DNA from: Roseateles_E cavernae | Lineage (GTDB): Bacteria > Pseudomonadota > Gammaproteobacteria > Burkholderiales > Burkholderiaceae_C | DNA length: 64,000 nt | Assembly: GCF_040187885.1 (NCBI RefSeq) | Contig: NZ_JBDPLH010000003.1 | Location: 124,001 to 188,000, forward strand | Direction of reading: 5' to 3' | In this document: positions 44,179 to 52,122 of the stretch, piece after piece | How positions within the stretch are numbered: the stretch's first letter is position 1 | Layout of the letters: each line of letters starts with the position of its first letter | The notes under the pieces: generated by a model | Seen by the model: only the letters and a program-made list of their open reading frames with translations | Database searches by the model: none | What the model was told of the DNA's origin: nothing | Position numbers and translations under genes: made by a program

Positions 44179-45384
44179 TCAGACCCTTTCGATGATCGTC
44201 GCGATGCCCATGCCGCCGCCGACGCACAGGCTGGCGCAGCCGGTGCTCAGATCGCGGCGCTCCAGCTCGTCGAGCAGGGTGCCCAGGATGATGGCACCGG
44301 TGGCGCCCAGCGGGTGGCCCAGCGCGATCGCGCCGCCGTTGACATTGACCTTGTCCAGACTCAGGCCCAGATCGCGCGCGGTCTTCATCGGCACGACCGC
44401 GAAGGCCTCGTTGATCTCCCACAGATCGATGTCGGACGCGGCCATGCCGGCCTGCTTCAACGCTTTCTGGCAGGCTGGGGTCGGGCCGGTCAGCATGATG
44501 GTGGGCTCGGAGCCGATCACCGCGGCAGCGCGGATGCGGGCGCGCGGCCTGAGGCCGGCCGCCGCGCCGCCGGCCTTGGAGCCGACCAGCAGCAGCGCCG
44601 CACCATCGACGATGCCCGAGGAGTTGCCGGCATGATGGACATGGTCGATACGCTCCAGCGTCGTGTACTTGCGCAGCGCCGTGGCATCAAAACCTATGCC
44701 GCCCATCATGGCGAACGAAGGCTCCAGCCTGGCCAGCGTTGCGGGCGTGGTGGCGGGGCGGATGGTCTCGTCCGCGGCCAGCAGCAGCAGGCCGGCGATG
44801 TCGTGCACCGGGACGACGGAGCGGGCAAAGAAACCTTGCTCGCGCGCCACCGCCGCGCGGCGGTGCGATTCGCTGGCATAGGCATCGACATCGGCGCGAC
44901 TGAAGCCTTCCAGCGTCGCGATCAGGTCGGCGCTGATGCCTTGCGGGATGAAGCCCAGGGCCTGGTTGACGCGCGGGTCCATGAACCAGGCACCGCCATC
45001 GCTGCCCATGGGCCAGCGGCTCATGGCTTCCACGCCGCCGGCCACCACCAGTTGTTCAAAACCGCTGGCCACCTTGGCCGCAGCCAGGTTGACGCTCTCC
45101 AGCCCCGAGGCGCAAAAGCGCGACTGCGTGAGGCCGGCCACGGTCTGGGCCCAGCCGGCGTCGAGCACGGCGGTGCGGGCGATGTCGGCGCCTTGCTCGC
45201 CCAGCGGGGTCACGCAGCCCAGCACCACATCATCGACCCGAGCTGTGTCCAGCCGCAGGCGCTGCTGCAGCGACTGCAGCAGCGTGCGCAACAGCCAGAC
45301 CGGGCTGGCCTGGTGCAGGCCGCCGTCCTTCTTGCCCTTGCCGCGCGGTGTGCGGACATGGTCGTAGAGGTAGGCGTCGAACAT
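44179..45384 (-). CDS. acetyl-CoA C-acyltransferase (thiolase)
   Basis: A 401-residue thiolase. The nucleophilic Cys is in RFCASGLESVNLAAAKV near residue 90. His is in GHPLGATGA near 355 and the second Cys in SLCVGGGMG near 388. It cleaves 3-ketoacyl-CoA to acetyl-CoA and a shortened acyl-CoA. It acts with the fadB-like enzyme directly downstream. GAGGAG precedes the ATG. GVEAMSRWPMG is also conserved in FadA/PhaA-type enzymes, so a FadA role is preferred but acetoacetyl-CoA thiolase is not excluded. Confidence 0.93.
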   Translation of the reverse strand: MFDAYLYDHVRTPRGKGKKDGGLHQASPVWLLRTLLQSLQQRLRLDTARVDDVVLGCVTPLGEQGADIARTAVLDAGWAQTVAGLTQSRFCASGLESVNLAAAKVASGFEQLVVAGGVEAMSRWPMGSDGGAWFMDPRVNQALGFIPQGISADLIATLEGFSRADVDAYASESHRRAAVAREQGFFARSVVPVHDIAGLLLLAADETIRPATTPATLARLEPSFAMMGGIGFDATALRKYTTLERIDHVHHAGNSSGIVDGAALLLVGSKAGGAAAGLRPRARIRAAAVIGSEPTIMLTGPTPACQKALKQAGMAASDIDLWEINEAFAVVPMKTARDLGLSLDKVNVNGGAIALGHPLGATGAIILGTLLDELERRDLSTGCASLCVGGGMGIATIIERV

Positions 45385-45406
45385 CGCTTGTCTCCTCGGC
45401 CGGCGC

Positions 45407-46588
45407 TCACATGAAACGTGAGGCCAGCTCCTTCATGATCTCGTTGGTGCCGCCATAGATGCGCGCCACACGGGCGTCGGCATAGAGCTCGGCGATCGGG
45501 TACTCCATCATGTAGCCGTAGCCGCCGAAGAGCTGCAGGCATTCGTCCATCACTGTGCTTGCCAGGTCGGTGGTCCAGGCCTTGGCCAGCGCGGCGCGGG
45601 CGGCGTCCAGCTCGCCCTTCAGATGGGCCTGCACGCAGGCGTCGACCAAGGCGCGCGCGGCCAGCAGCTGGCTCTGTACCTCGGCCAGCTTGAAGCGGGT
45701 GTTCTGGAACTCCCAGACCGGCTGGCCGAAGGCCTTGCGCTGCTTGGTGTAGTCCAGGGTCTCGGCGAGTGCCCGCTCGATCGCGCCGACCGCGCTGACG
45801 GCGATGATCAGACGCTCCTGCGGCAGCTCCTGCATCAGCTGCACAAAGCCCTGGCCCTCGATGCCCCGCTCGCCGCCCAGCAGGCTGTCCACCGGCACGC
45901 GCACTTCGTCGAAGAACAGCTCGGAAGTGTCCTGCGCCTTCATGCCGATCTTGTCCAGATTGCGGCCGCGCCGATAGCCCTCGACCAGGCTGCCATCGGC
46001 GTTCTCGACCTCGACCACCAGCAGCGAGATGCCCTTGGCACCCTTGTCCTCGCTGCGGGTCCTGCAGACCACGATGACGAGGTTGGCGTTCTGGCCGTTG
46101 GTGATGAAGACCTTCTGGCCGGACAGCAGGTAGTGATCGCCGTCGCGCCTGGCACTGGTGCGCACGCTTTGCAGATCGCTGCCGGTGCCGGGCTCGGTCA
46201 TCGCGATCGCGCCGATCAGCTCGCCGGTGGCCATGCGCGGCAGCCAGCGGGCTTTCTGCGCCTCGCTGCCGTGATGCAGGATGTAGGGCGCGACGATGGC
46301 CGAATGCAGGCCGCCGCCGAAGCCGCTCAGGTTCGCCTTGGCCTGCTCCAGCAGCAGCACCGCCTCATGGCCGAAATCGCCCCCACCGCCGCCATAGGCC
46401 TCGGGCATCGCGGCGCACAGCAGGCCGTTGGCGCCGGCTTCGGCCCAGGTGTCGCGGCCCATCATGCCGGCCTCGCGCCACTCGGCCGCGCGCGGCACCC
46501 AGCGCTGCCTGAAGAAGCGCGCCACCGAGTCTTGCAGCATGCGGTGCTCGTCCGTCATCCAGGCGGAGGGGAACAGGGGCAGGGACAT
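45407..46588 (-). CDS. acyl-CoA dehydrogenase
   Basis: A 393-residue flavoenzyme that oxidises acyl-CoA to trans-2-enoyl-CoA. AIAMTEPGTGSDLQSVRT near residue 130 and FITNGQNANLVIVV are FAD and substrate signatures. The C-terminal motif is RIYGGTNEIMKELASRFM. The Glu found at IYEGT in short- and medium-chain enzymes is Gly, as in long-chain and isovaleryl enzymes, where the base is a Glu in the segment here read as QELPQERL. The substrate is therefore a long-chain or branched acyl-CoA. It starts 2 bases after the MerR stop, with GGAGGA inside the MerR 3' end. Confidence 0.92.
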   Translation of the reverse strand: MSLPLFPSAWMTDEHRMLQDSVARFFRQRWVPRAAEWREAGMMGRDTWAEAGANGLLCAAMPEAYGGGGGDFGHEAVLLLEQAKANLSGFGGGLHSAIVAPYILHHGSEAQKARWLPRMATGELIGAIAMTEPGTGSDLQSVRTSARRDGDHYLLSGQKVFITNGQNANLVIVVCRTRSEDKGAKGISLLVVEVENADGSLVEGYRRGRNLDKIGMKAQDTSELFFDEVRVPVDSLLGGERGIEGQGFVQLMQELPQERLIIAVSAVGAIERALAETLDYTKQRKAFGQPVWEFQNTRFKLAEVQSQLLAARALVDACVQAHLKGELDAARAALAKAWTTDLASTVMDECLQLFGGYGYMMEYPIAELYADARVARIYGGTNEIMKELASRFM

Positions 46589-46590
46589 CG

Positions 46591-47061
46591 CTAGTCCTCC
46601 TGGGCCGCCAGTTGCTGGCGCACCGCTTCGTTGATCAGGCGCAGCTCGGTCAGCGTCACGTCGATGTGGGCGCGCTTTTGTTCCAGCTCGATGATGGCCG
46701 CATCGGTGCGTTCCAGCGTCCATTGCAGCTGCCTGGCGCGGCCTTCGCCGTGGTGGCCATAGAGATCGAGGAACTGCTTGATGTCGACCAGCTTGGAGCC
46801 GATGGCCTTGGCGCGCAGGATCAGCTTGAGCCGGGCCCGTTCGCGCTGGCCATAAATCCGTGCGCCATTGACCCGGCGCGGCGCCAGCAGGCCCTTGTCC
46901 TCGTAAAAGCGGATCGCGCGCTGCGAGATGCCGAACTCGGCGCACAGCTCGGTGATGCCGTAGAGCTGCTCGCTGGGCGCGCTGGCGCTGTGCGCCAGCA
47001 ATTCCTGCGCATCGCTGTGTTGCTGGTCCAGCACGGCTGTGCTGCTGGCTTGCGTCGTCAT
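46591..47061 (-). CDS. MerR-family regulator of acyl-CoA catabolism (LiuR-like)
   Basis: A 156-residue regulator. The MerR helix-turn-helix is at residues about 33-75 (LYGITELCAEFGISQRAIRFYEDKG), preceded by a 32-residue Ser/Ala/Gln-rich extension. A coiled-coil dimer helix (ARQLQWTLERTDAAIIELEQ) follows at about 107-140. No Cys-based metal site is visible. MerR proteins of this kind (LiuR and relatives) repress leucine and fatty-acid degradation genes until an acyl-CoA binds. It is first in an operon with acyl-CoA dehydrogenase, thiolase and fadB-like genes. CGGAG precedes the ATG. Confidence 0.88.
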   Translation of the reverse strand: MTTQASSTAVLDQQHSDAQELLAHSASAPSEQLYGITELCAEFGISQRAIRFYEDKGLLAPRRVNGARIYGQRERARLKLILRAKAIGSKLVDIKQFLDLYGHHGEGRARQLQWTLERTDAAIIELEQKRAHIDVTLTELRLINEAVRQQLAAQED

Positions 47062-47144
47062 GAGGGCTCCGGGCTGGCAATGGCCTGGATGCTAAGCCCG
47101 TCACAAAGCTTGCCGGTGATGGTATCTACCGATATGGCAGATGG

Positions 47145-47160
47145 CTGACGTTAAGGTCAG
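47145..47160. promoter_or_regulatory. near-perfect palindrome, candidate MerR operator
   Basis: CTGACGTTAAGGTCAG is a 16-base palindrome with 14 symmetric positions, about 84 bases upstream of the MerR-type gene. It overlaps the final codons of ylqF. Its layout (central TTAA, TGAC arms) resembles operators described for MerR-type acyl-CoA regulators, so autoregulation is plausible. Confidence 0.5.
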
Positions 47161-48095
47161 GCGTCTCGGTCGGGCTCGGCATCGGGCTCGATTCGGCTTT
47201 TTTTGCGTTTGTCCTTGCGCAGGGCCTCGATGGCCGCGCCGGCCGCCTGCCAGCGGGCGAATTCCTCGGGAGTCTCCAGCGTGATGCGGCCCAGCAGCGA
47301 CTGGCGGTACTCGTAGACCACGATCTCGGCCGCCTTCTGCAGATTGACGCGGCCACCGCCCAGCATCGCGCCGCGCTTGCGGCCGATCGCCTCCAGCAGC
47401 TCCTCGTCGCCGAGCCCGGCCACGTCGTCGAGCTTGTAGCGCGCCTCGACCTGGCCGGCGTAGTGCTGGCGCAGATAGTCCAGCAGCTCCAGCGCCACCT
47501 CTTCCTCGTTGAAGGCATTGCGGCCGATGGCGCCGCTGGCGGCCAGCTTGTAGCCGCTCTCGGGCACGGTGATGCGTGGCCACAGCATGCCGGGCGTGTC
47601 GAACAGGTAGAAGTCGTTCTCCAGCACCAGCTTCTGCTCGACCTTGGTGATGCCCGGCTCATCGCCGGTCTTGGTGGCGCGCTTGCCCATCAAGGTGTTG
47701 ATCAGCGTCGATTTGCCGACATTGGGGATGCCGCAGATCAGCACCCGCAGCGGCTTGGCCATGCCGCCGCGCAGCGGTGCCAGCTCGCGGCAGGCGCTCA
47801 TCAGCGCGCGCGCCGGGGCCGGCACGCTGGCGTCCAGGCCGATCGCGCGGGTCTCGGGCAGGGCGTTGTAGTGCGCCAGCCATTGCGCGGTGCGTGCCGG
47901 GTCGGCCAGATCCTGCTTGTTCAGCAGTTTCAGATTGGGCTTGCCCTCGGTCAGCTGGGCCAGCAGGGGGTTGGCGCTGGAGCCGGGCAGGCGCGCGTCG
48001 AGCAGCTCGATGACCACATCGAGCCCCGCCTTCATGCGCTCCCGGATCGCGTTCCGGGTCGAGTTCATATGACCCGGGAACCATTGAATCGCCAT
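47157..48095 (-). CDS. ylqF: ribosome biogenesis GTPase YlqF/RbgA
   Basis: A 312-residue circularly permuted GTPase: the G4 motif LLNKQDLADP (near 60) comes before the G1 P-loop CGIPNVGKSTLIN (near 130) and G3 FDTPGMLWP (near 175). MAIQWFPGHMNSTRNAIRE is the family start. In Bacillus subtilis RbgA assembles the late 50S subunit. GAGGTGAAG precedes the ATG at 48095. It reads towards the MerR-type gene and is divergent from the flagellar-rod-like gene. Confidence 0.92.
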   Translation of the reverse strand: MAIQWFPGHMNSTRNAIRERMKAGLDVVIELLDARLPGSSANPLLAQLTEGKPNLKLLNKQDLADPARTAQWLAHYNALPETRAIGLDASVPAPARALMSACRELAPLRGGMAKPLRVLICGIPNVGKSTLINTLMGKRATKTGDEPGITKVEQKLVLENDFYLFDTPGMLWPRITVPESGYKLAASGAIGRNAFNEEEVALELLDYLRQHYAGQVEARYKLDDVAGLGDEELLEAIGRKRGAMLGGGRVNLQKAAEIVVYEYRQSLLGRITLETPEEFARWQAAGAAIEALRKDKRKKSRIEPDAEPDRDA

Positions 48096-48211
48096 CTTCA
48101 CCTCGGTATTGGCGCGCCACCGGAGCGTGGCGCAAGGGCGGGATTGTCCTCGCAGCGGGCCGCGCCACCGCACAGGGTGTGAGGAAATGACGGGGAAATT
48201 CCCTTTTGTCC

Positions 48212-48238
48212 TCAAGTTTGGCGGCGCGCTGCCGATGA
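48212..48238 (+). promoter_or_regulatory. sigma-28 (FliA) promoter candidate
   Basis: TCAA at 48212-48215 (within TCAAGTTT), then 15 bases, then GCCGATGA at 48231-48238. This closely matches the sigma-28 consensus TAAA-N15-GCCGATAA. It lies 49 bases before the start of the flagellar-rod-like gene and points to late flagellar regulation. Confidence 0.7.
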
Positions 48239-48286
48239 AGAGACAAGAATCCCGGCATCACGCCTGTTGTCCTTGGAGTGCTCGCC

Positions 48287-48589
48287 ATGTCGTCCGTCAG
48301 CCTGTCCACCGCCTTGTCCGGCATCTCGGCCGCGAACGAGCGCCTGCGCGCGTCGGCCCATAACACCGCCAATCTGCAGACCCCGGGCTTCCGGCCCGAG
48401 CGGGTGGTGCAGACCAGCCTGCCCGAGGGCGGCGTCGTGGCCGGTGCCGAGCGCAGCCAGCAGATCCAGGTCTCGGCCGAGCGCGAGCTGGTCGAGCAGC
48501 GCAGCGCCACCTACAGCTTTGTGGCCAATCTGCGGGTGCTGCAAACTCAGTTGCGCGCCGAGGGCGCTTTGCTGGACATCAAGGCTTAA
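48287..48589 (+). CDS. short flagellar basal-body rod-like protein
   Basis: A 100-residue protein resembling the N-terminal part of the FlgB/FlgC/FlgE/FlgF family. LSTALSGISAANERLRASAHNTANLQTPGFRP has the typical ANN-type rod motif (here HNTANLQTPGF), and the C-terminal half is a coiled-coil-like helix ending ALLDIKA. It is shorter than FlgC (about 135 residues) and lacks neighbouring flagellar genes. It has its own sigma-28 promoter candidate at 48212-48238, and TTGGAG about 8 bases before the ATG serves as a ribosome-binding site. Confidence 0.75.
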   Translation: MSSVSLSTALSGISAANERLRASAHNTANLQTPGFRPERVVQTSLPEGGVVAGAERSQQIQVSAERELVEQRSATYSFVANLRVLQTQLRAEGALLDIKA

Positions 48590-48668
48590 GGTTATAAGCA
48601 AGCGGTATTTGCTGCGGCGCATCAGCGCTCGTTAGAATTCCGGGTTATTACTAGAGCCCGCGTCATTC

Positions 48669-49442
48669 ATGAGTGCTTTTAACGAAGAACAGGTGCTGAG
48701 CGTCCATCACTGGACCGACCGGCTTTTCAGCTTCACCACCACCCGCGATACCGCGTTCCGCTTCCAGAACGGGCACTTCACGATGCTGGGCCTGCGGGTC
48801 GAGGGCAAACCGCTGCTGCGGGCCTACAGCGTCGCCAGTGCGAATCACGAAGAGCATCTGGAGTTCTTCAGCATCAAGGTGCCGGACGGCCCGCTGACCT
48901 CGCGCCTGCAGCATCTGAAGCCGGGCGACAAGCTGCTGATCGGCCGCAAGCCCACCGGCACCCTGCTGACCGACTATCTGCACCCCGGCAAGAACCTCTA
49001 CCTGCTGTCCACCGGCACGGGGCTGGCCCCCTTCCTCAGCGTGATCCGCGATCCGGCGACTTACGAGCGCTTCGAGAAGGTCATCCTGGTGCACGGCTGC
49101 CGCCATGTGAACGAGCTGGCCTACCAGGACCTGATCACCAAGGAACTGCACCAGCACGAGTTCCTCGGCGAGTTCGCCAGCGAGCAGCTGCTGTACTACC
49201 CGACCGTGACGCGCGAGCCCTTCCGCAACCAGGGCCGCATCACCGATCTGCTGGCCACCGGCAAGATCGAGGCCGATCTGGGCCTGCCCAAGCTGGACGT
49301 CGAGAACGACCGCGTGATGATCTGCGGCAGCCCGGGCATGCTGAAGGATCTGAAGGCGATGCTGGAAGCGCGCAACTTCGAGGAAGGCTCGACCAGCAAG
49401 CTGGGCCACTTCGTGATCGAGCGCGCGTTCGCCGAGCAGTAA
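48669..49442 (+). CDS. fpr: ferredoxin-NADP reductase
   Basis: A 257-residue FAD enzyme of the bacterial (subclass I) Fpr type. RAYSVASANHEEHLEFF near 50 binds FAD, and YLLSTGTGLAPFLSVI near 115 and MICGSPGMLKD near 218 bind NADP. It transfers electrons between NADPH and ferredoxin or flavodoxin, often under oxidative stress. The ATG at 48669 matches the family start. It follows the flagellar-rod-like gene by 79 bases, with a 5-bp inverted repeat AGCAA-N7-TTGCT in the gap. Confidence 0.93.
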   Translation: MSAFNEEQVLSVHHWTDRLFSFTTTRDTAFRFQNGHFTMLGLRVEGKPLLRAYSVASANHEEHLEFFSIKVPDGPLTSRLQHLKPGDKLLIGRKPTGTLLTDYLHPGKNLYLLSTGTGLAPFLSVIRDPATYERFEKVILVHGCRHVNELAYQDLITKELHQHEFLGEFASEQLLYYPTVTREPFRNQGRITDLLATGKIEADLGLPKLDVENDRVMICGSPGMLKDLKAMLEARNFEEGSTSKLGHFVIERAFAEQ

Positions 49443-49457
49443 GCCGAGCAGCAAGCC

Positions 49458-50696
49458 TTACTGGTCGAGCCAGAGCTGCTCGAGGTCCTGGAAACGCCAG
49501 GACGCGGGTGGCTCGACGCCGACGATCTTGTCGGCCGCCGCCGGGTCGGCCAGGTCCAGCTCGAAGGCCGGGCTCAACCGGTGCTGTTCCTGGGCCGTGT
49601 AGAAGACCTTGACCTTGGGTTTGAGCAGCGAGTCCTTGCCCTGGGCGACGATGACCGCCAGCCGGTCCGATTGCAGCCGCACCAGCGAGCCCACCGGGTA
49701 GATGCCCACCGCCTTGACGAAGTGCTGGAAGATCTGCGCATCGAATTGGCCCTTGGCCTGGGCCATATGGCGCATCGCCTCGCCCGGGTCCCAGGGCGCC
49801 CGGTAGGGCCGGCGTGAGGTCACGGCGTCATAGACATCGCAGATCGCCGCCATACGGGCCAGCGGCGCGATCTTGTCGCCGGACAGGCCATCGGGGTAGC
49901 CGCTGCCGTCGCTGCGCTCGTGGTGGTGCAAGACCGCATCCAGCACCGCCGCGCTGAAGCCGCCTTCCTTGCCCAGCATCTCATGGCCTTTGAGCGCATG
50001 GGTCTTCAGCAGCGCCAGCTCCTCGTCGCTCAGCCGGCCGGGCTTGCTCAGCAGCTCCGGCGGCATCGCCGCCTTGCCGGTGTCCAGCAGCAGGCCGGCC
50101 AGACCGGCCTCGCGCACCAGGTGGTCGGCCAGGCCCATCTGCCGCGCCAGCCCCACCATCAGTGCGCAGACGGCCACCGCGTGCATATAGGTGTAGTCGT
50201 CCACCGTCTTCAGCCGGCTGATGCTGATCAGCGCGCTGGGGCTGTCGCTGACCGAGCTCATCACATCCTCGACCACCGGCAGGCAGGTCTGGGCATCCAG
50301 CGCCTGGCCCATGCGGGCCTGAGCGAACAGGTCGACGACAGCGCCCAGCGACTTGCGGCTCAGACTCAGCGCCTCGGTATAGCTGGGGCCGGCGTCGGCC
50401 ACGGCCGGATGGGCCGGCGGTAGCGGGACGAGCTCGGGCTCGGGCGGGGCCGGCGGCGCTGCGGCGGGCGCCTCACTCGGGGTTTGCGGCTCGGGCGCCA
50501 CATCGAGGCCCTGATCGGTGTCGATCACGACCTCGGCGATGCCGGCCTCCAGCAGCTTGTGGATATCGCGCGCGTCGCGCAGCAGGAAGCGCGAACGCCA
50601 GAATGGGTGGCTCATCCACGAGCCGCTCAGCTGGTGGAGAAACATGCCCAGGCGCAGCTGTGATGTCGGAATGGTTTTCAGCACGGGCAGCAGCAT
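49458..50696 (-). CDS. HD-GYP-domain protein, HD motif degenerate
   Basis: A 412-residue protein with a DUF3391 N-terminal region (residues 1-100; LKTIPTSQLRLGMFLHQLSGSW), a Pro/Ala linker near 75-110, and an HD-GYP domain at about 165-345. The GYP motif is intact (HHERSDGSGYPDGL near 272). The HD motif of the metal site, normally LLHDIGK, reads LLLDTGK, so the His is lost and c-di-GMP phosphodiesterase activity is uncertain. The ATG at 50696 is the family start; upstream in-frame codons reach 50771. It follows the copper genes in the same direction by 93 bases. Confidence 0.82.
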   Translation of the reverse strand: MLLPVLKTIPTSQLRLGMFLHQLSGSWMSHPFWRSRFLLRDARDIHKLLEAGIAEVVIDTDQGLDVAPEPQTPSEAPAAAPPAPPEPELVPLPPAHPAVADAGPSYTEALSLSRKSLGAVVDLFAQARMGQALDAQTCLPVVEDVMSSVSDSPSALISISRLKTVDDYTYMHAVAVCALMVGLARQMGLADHLVREAGLAGLLLDTGKAAMPPELLSKPGRLSDEELALLKTHALKGHEMLGKEGGFSAAVLDAVLHHHERSDGSGYPDGLSGDKIAPLARMAAICDVYDAVTSRRPYRAPWDPGEAMRHMAQAKGQFDAQIFQHFVKAVGIYPVGSLVRLQSDRLAVIVAQGKDSLLKPKVKVFYTAQEQHRLSPAFELDLADPAAADKIVGVEPPASWRFQDLEQLWLDQ

Positions 50697-50789
50697 GCCA
50701 GCAAAAGCGTGCGGTTTTTGGCGGACCGCCCCCGAGGCCGGTCCTGCCGTGCATTTTGTTGCATCTGCCACCGTCTGTTCACAACCGCC

Positions 50790-51122
50790 TCAGCGCTGCA
50801 ACGCCACCAGCAGGGTCTTGCCGTCCACCATCCGGGCCTGGAAGCGCAGCTTGTCGCCGGGCTTGAGCCCGGCCAGTTGCTCGGCCGGCAGGTCGCCGTC
50901 CTGCCAGCTGAACACCATGGTCATCGGCGGCATGTCCAGGTTCCTGATCTCGCCATGCTTGAGCGTGATCTTCTTGTTGGCCAGATCGATGCGGCGCACC
51001 TCGCCGTCGGCCCAGGCGGGCGCAGCAGCGGTCATGGCGTGGTTGGGGGCCGTCTGGGCCTGGCAGAGCTGCAGGCTGGCCGCGGCCAGTAGGGCGATGA
51101 GGATTTTTTGCTTCAGTTTCAT
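50790..51122 (-). CDS. CusF-like periplasmic copper-binding protein
   Basis: A 110-residue protein with a signal peptide (KQKILIALLAAASLQLC, cut after AQA). KHGEIRNLDMPPMTMVFSW near residue 55 contains the His and Met ligands of CusF, which carries Cu(I) or Ag(I) in the periplasm. The remaining beta-barrel elements (LRFQARMVDGKTLLVALQR) follow. It is next to the DUF411 gene (13 bases) in a copper-tolerance cluster that lacks the CusAB pump itself. Confidence 0.88.
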   Translation of the reverse strand: MKLKQKILIALLAAASLQLCQAQTAPNHAMTAAAPAWADGEVRRIDLANKKITLKHGEIRNLDMPPMTMVFSWQDGDLPAEQLAGLKPGDKLRFQARMVDGKTLLVALQR

Positions 51123-51135
51123 GATGGCTTGGGGT

Positions 51136-51603
51136 TCAAACGTGGCGGGAGAAGGTCCGGGTCTTGCCGTTGCGCTGCACCAGCAGCACCTCGTAGGCAT
51201 CGCGCCGGCCACCGTACTCGGGGCCGTCCATGCCCGGCGAGCCGATCGGCATCCCGGGCACGGCCAGACCCAGCGCGACGGGACGCTGGCGCAGCAGTCG
51301 CTGGATATCGCCGGCCGGTACATGGCCCTCGATCACATAGCCGGACACCAGCGCCGTATGGCAGCTGCCCAGGGCCGATGGCATGCCCAGCCGGGCGCGG
51401 GCCTCGCTGTTGCCGATGTCGTGCAGTTCGACGACGAAGCCATGCGCTTCGAGATGCTTGACCCAGACCTGGCAGCAGCCGCAGTTCGCGTCCTTCCAGA
51501 CCGTGATGGCCTGGCCGCGCGCGGGCCCCTGGGCCAGTGCGCCGCCGGCTGCGGTCAGGCCCAGCGCCAGCAGCAGGCGGCGGCGTGTCGGTGCCGTCTT
51601 CAT
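51136..51603 (-). CDS. DUF411 metal-binding protein
   Basis: A 155-residue exported protein, signal MKTAPTRRRLLLALGLTAAG. VWKDANCGCCQVWVKHLEAHGF carries the CGCC metal-binding motif near residue 42. GSCHTALVSGYVIEGHVPA and VPGMPIGSPGMDGP are the other family segments, with further Cys, His and Met. DUF411 proteins are frequent in copper-resistance regions. Its ATG overlaps the stop of the cupredoxin gene by 4 bases. Confidence 0.88.
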   Translation of the reverse strand: MKTAPTRRRLLLALGLTAAGGALAQGPARGQAITVWKDANCGCCQVWVKHLEAHGFVVELHDIGNSEARARLGMPSALGSCHTALVSGYVIEGHVPAGDIQRLLRQRPVALGLAVPGMPIGSPGMDGPEYGGRRDAYEVLLVQRNGKTRTFSRHV

Positions 51604-52109
51604 CGCTTGCCCTCCTTGGAGCCGGCCGACCTGACGATGATCTTGCCGCGCATGCCGGCCTGGTAGTGGCCGTTGATCAGGCAGGCGAAGTCGAACTCGC
51701 CGGCACGGTTGAAGCGCCAGACGATCTCGCCGCGCTGGCCCGGGTCGACATGGGCCATATGGGCCTCGTCATGTTCCATGCCGGGGAATTTCTGCATCAG
51801 CGCGGCATGCTCGTCGAGCTGCTTGGGCGTGCCTATCACCAGCTCGTGCAGCAGCCGGCCCTGGTTGTGGATGCGCAGGCGCAGCGTCTCGCCCTCGCGC
51901 ACCTCGATGCGGTCGGGGCTGAAGCGCATATCGTCGCCCATCGTGATGGCTATCGTGCGGGCGACCTTGGCGGCGTCGCCGGCAATGCCGAAAACTTGCT
52001 GCTCCTTCTTGACCGCGCCGCCATGGTGCGGCTGCGGCCCGTGGGCATGGGCCAGGCTGGCGCTGAGCGCCAGGGCGGACAGTAGAACGCGGATCTGGAT
52101 GTTTTTCAT
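51600..52109 (-). CDS. periplasmic cupredoxin (plastocyanin/CopC-like partner)
   Basis: A 169-residue type 1 copper protein. The signal peptide is residues 1-22 (cut near AHAHG). The N-terminal mature end is His-rich (HGPQPHHGG). Copper ligands are His in RLLHELVIG near 88 and Cys, His and Met in FACLINGHYQAGM near 147. It probably passes electrons or copper to the multicopper oxidase encoded upstream. The ATG is 13 bases after the oxidase stop. Confidence 0.87.
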   Translation of the reverse strand: MKNIQIRVLLSALALSASLAHAHGPQPHHGGAVKKEQQVFGIAGDAAKVARTIAITMGDDMRFSPDRIEVREGETLRLRIHNQGRLLHELVIGTPKQLDEHAALMQKFPGMEHDEAHMAHVDPGQRGEIVWRFNRAGEFDFACLINGHYQAGMRGKIIVRSAGSKEGKR

Positions 52110-52122
52110 CTGCAGGACTTTT

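Noticed and set aside
45407..47104. An apparent N-terminal extension of the acyl-CoA dehydrogenase through the MerR gene
   Set aside because: The upstream part is the MerR gene in another frame. The acyl-CoA dehydrogenase begins at 46588, with its own ribosome-binding site and family N-terminus.
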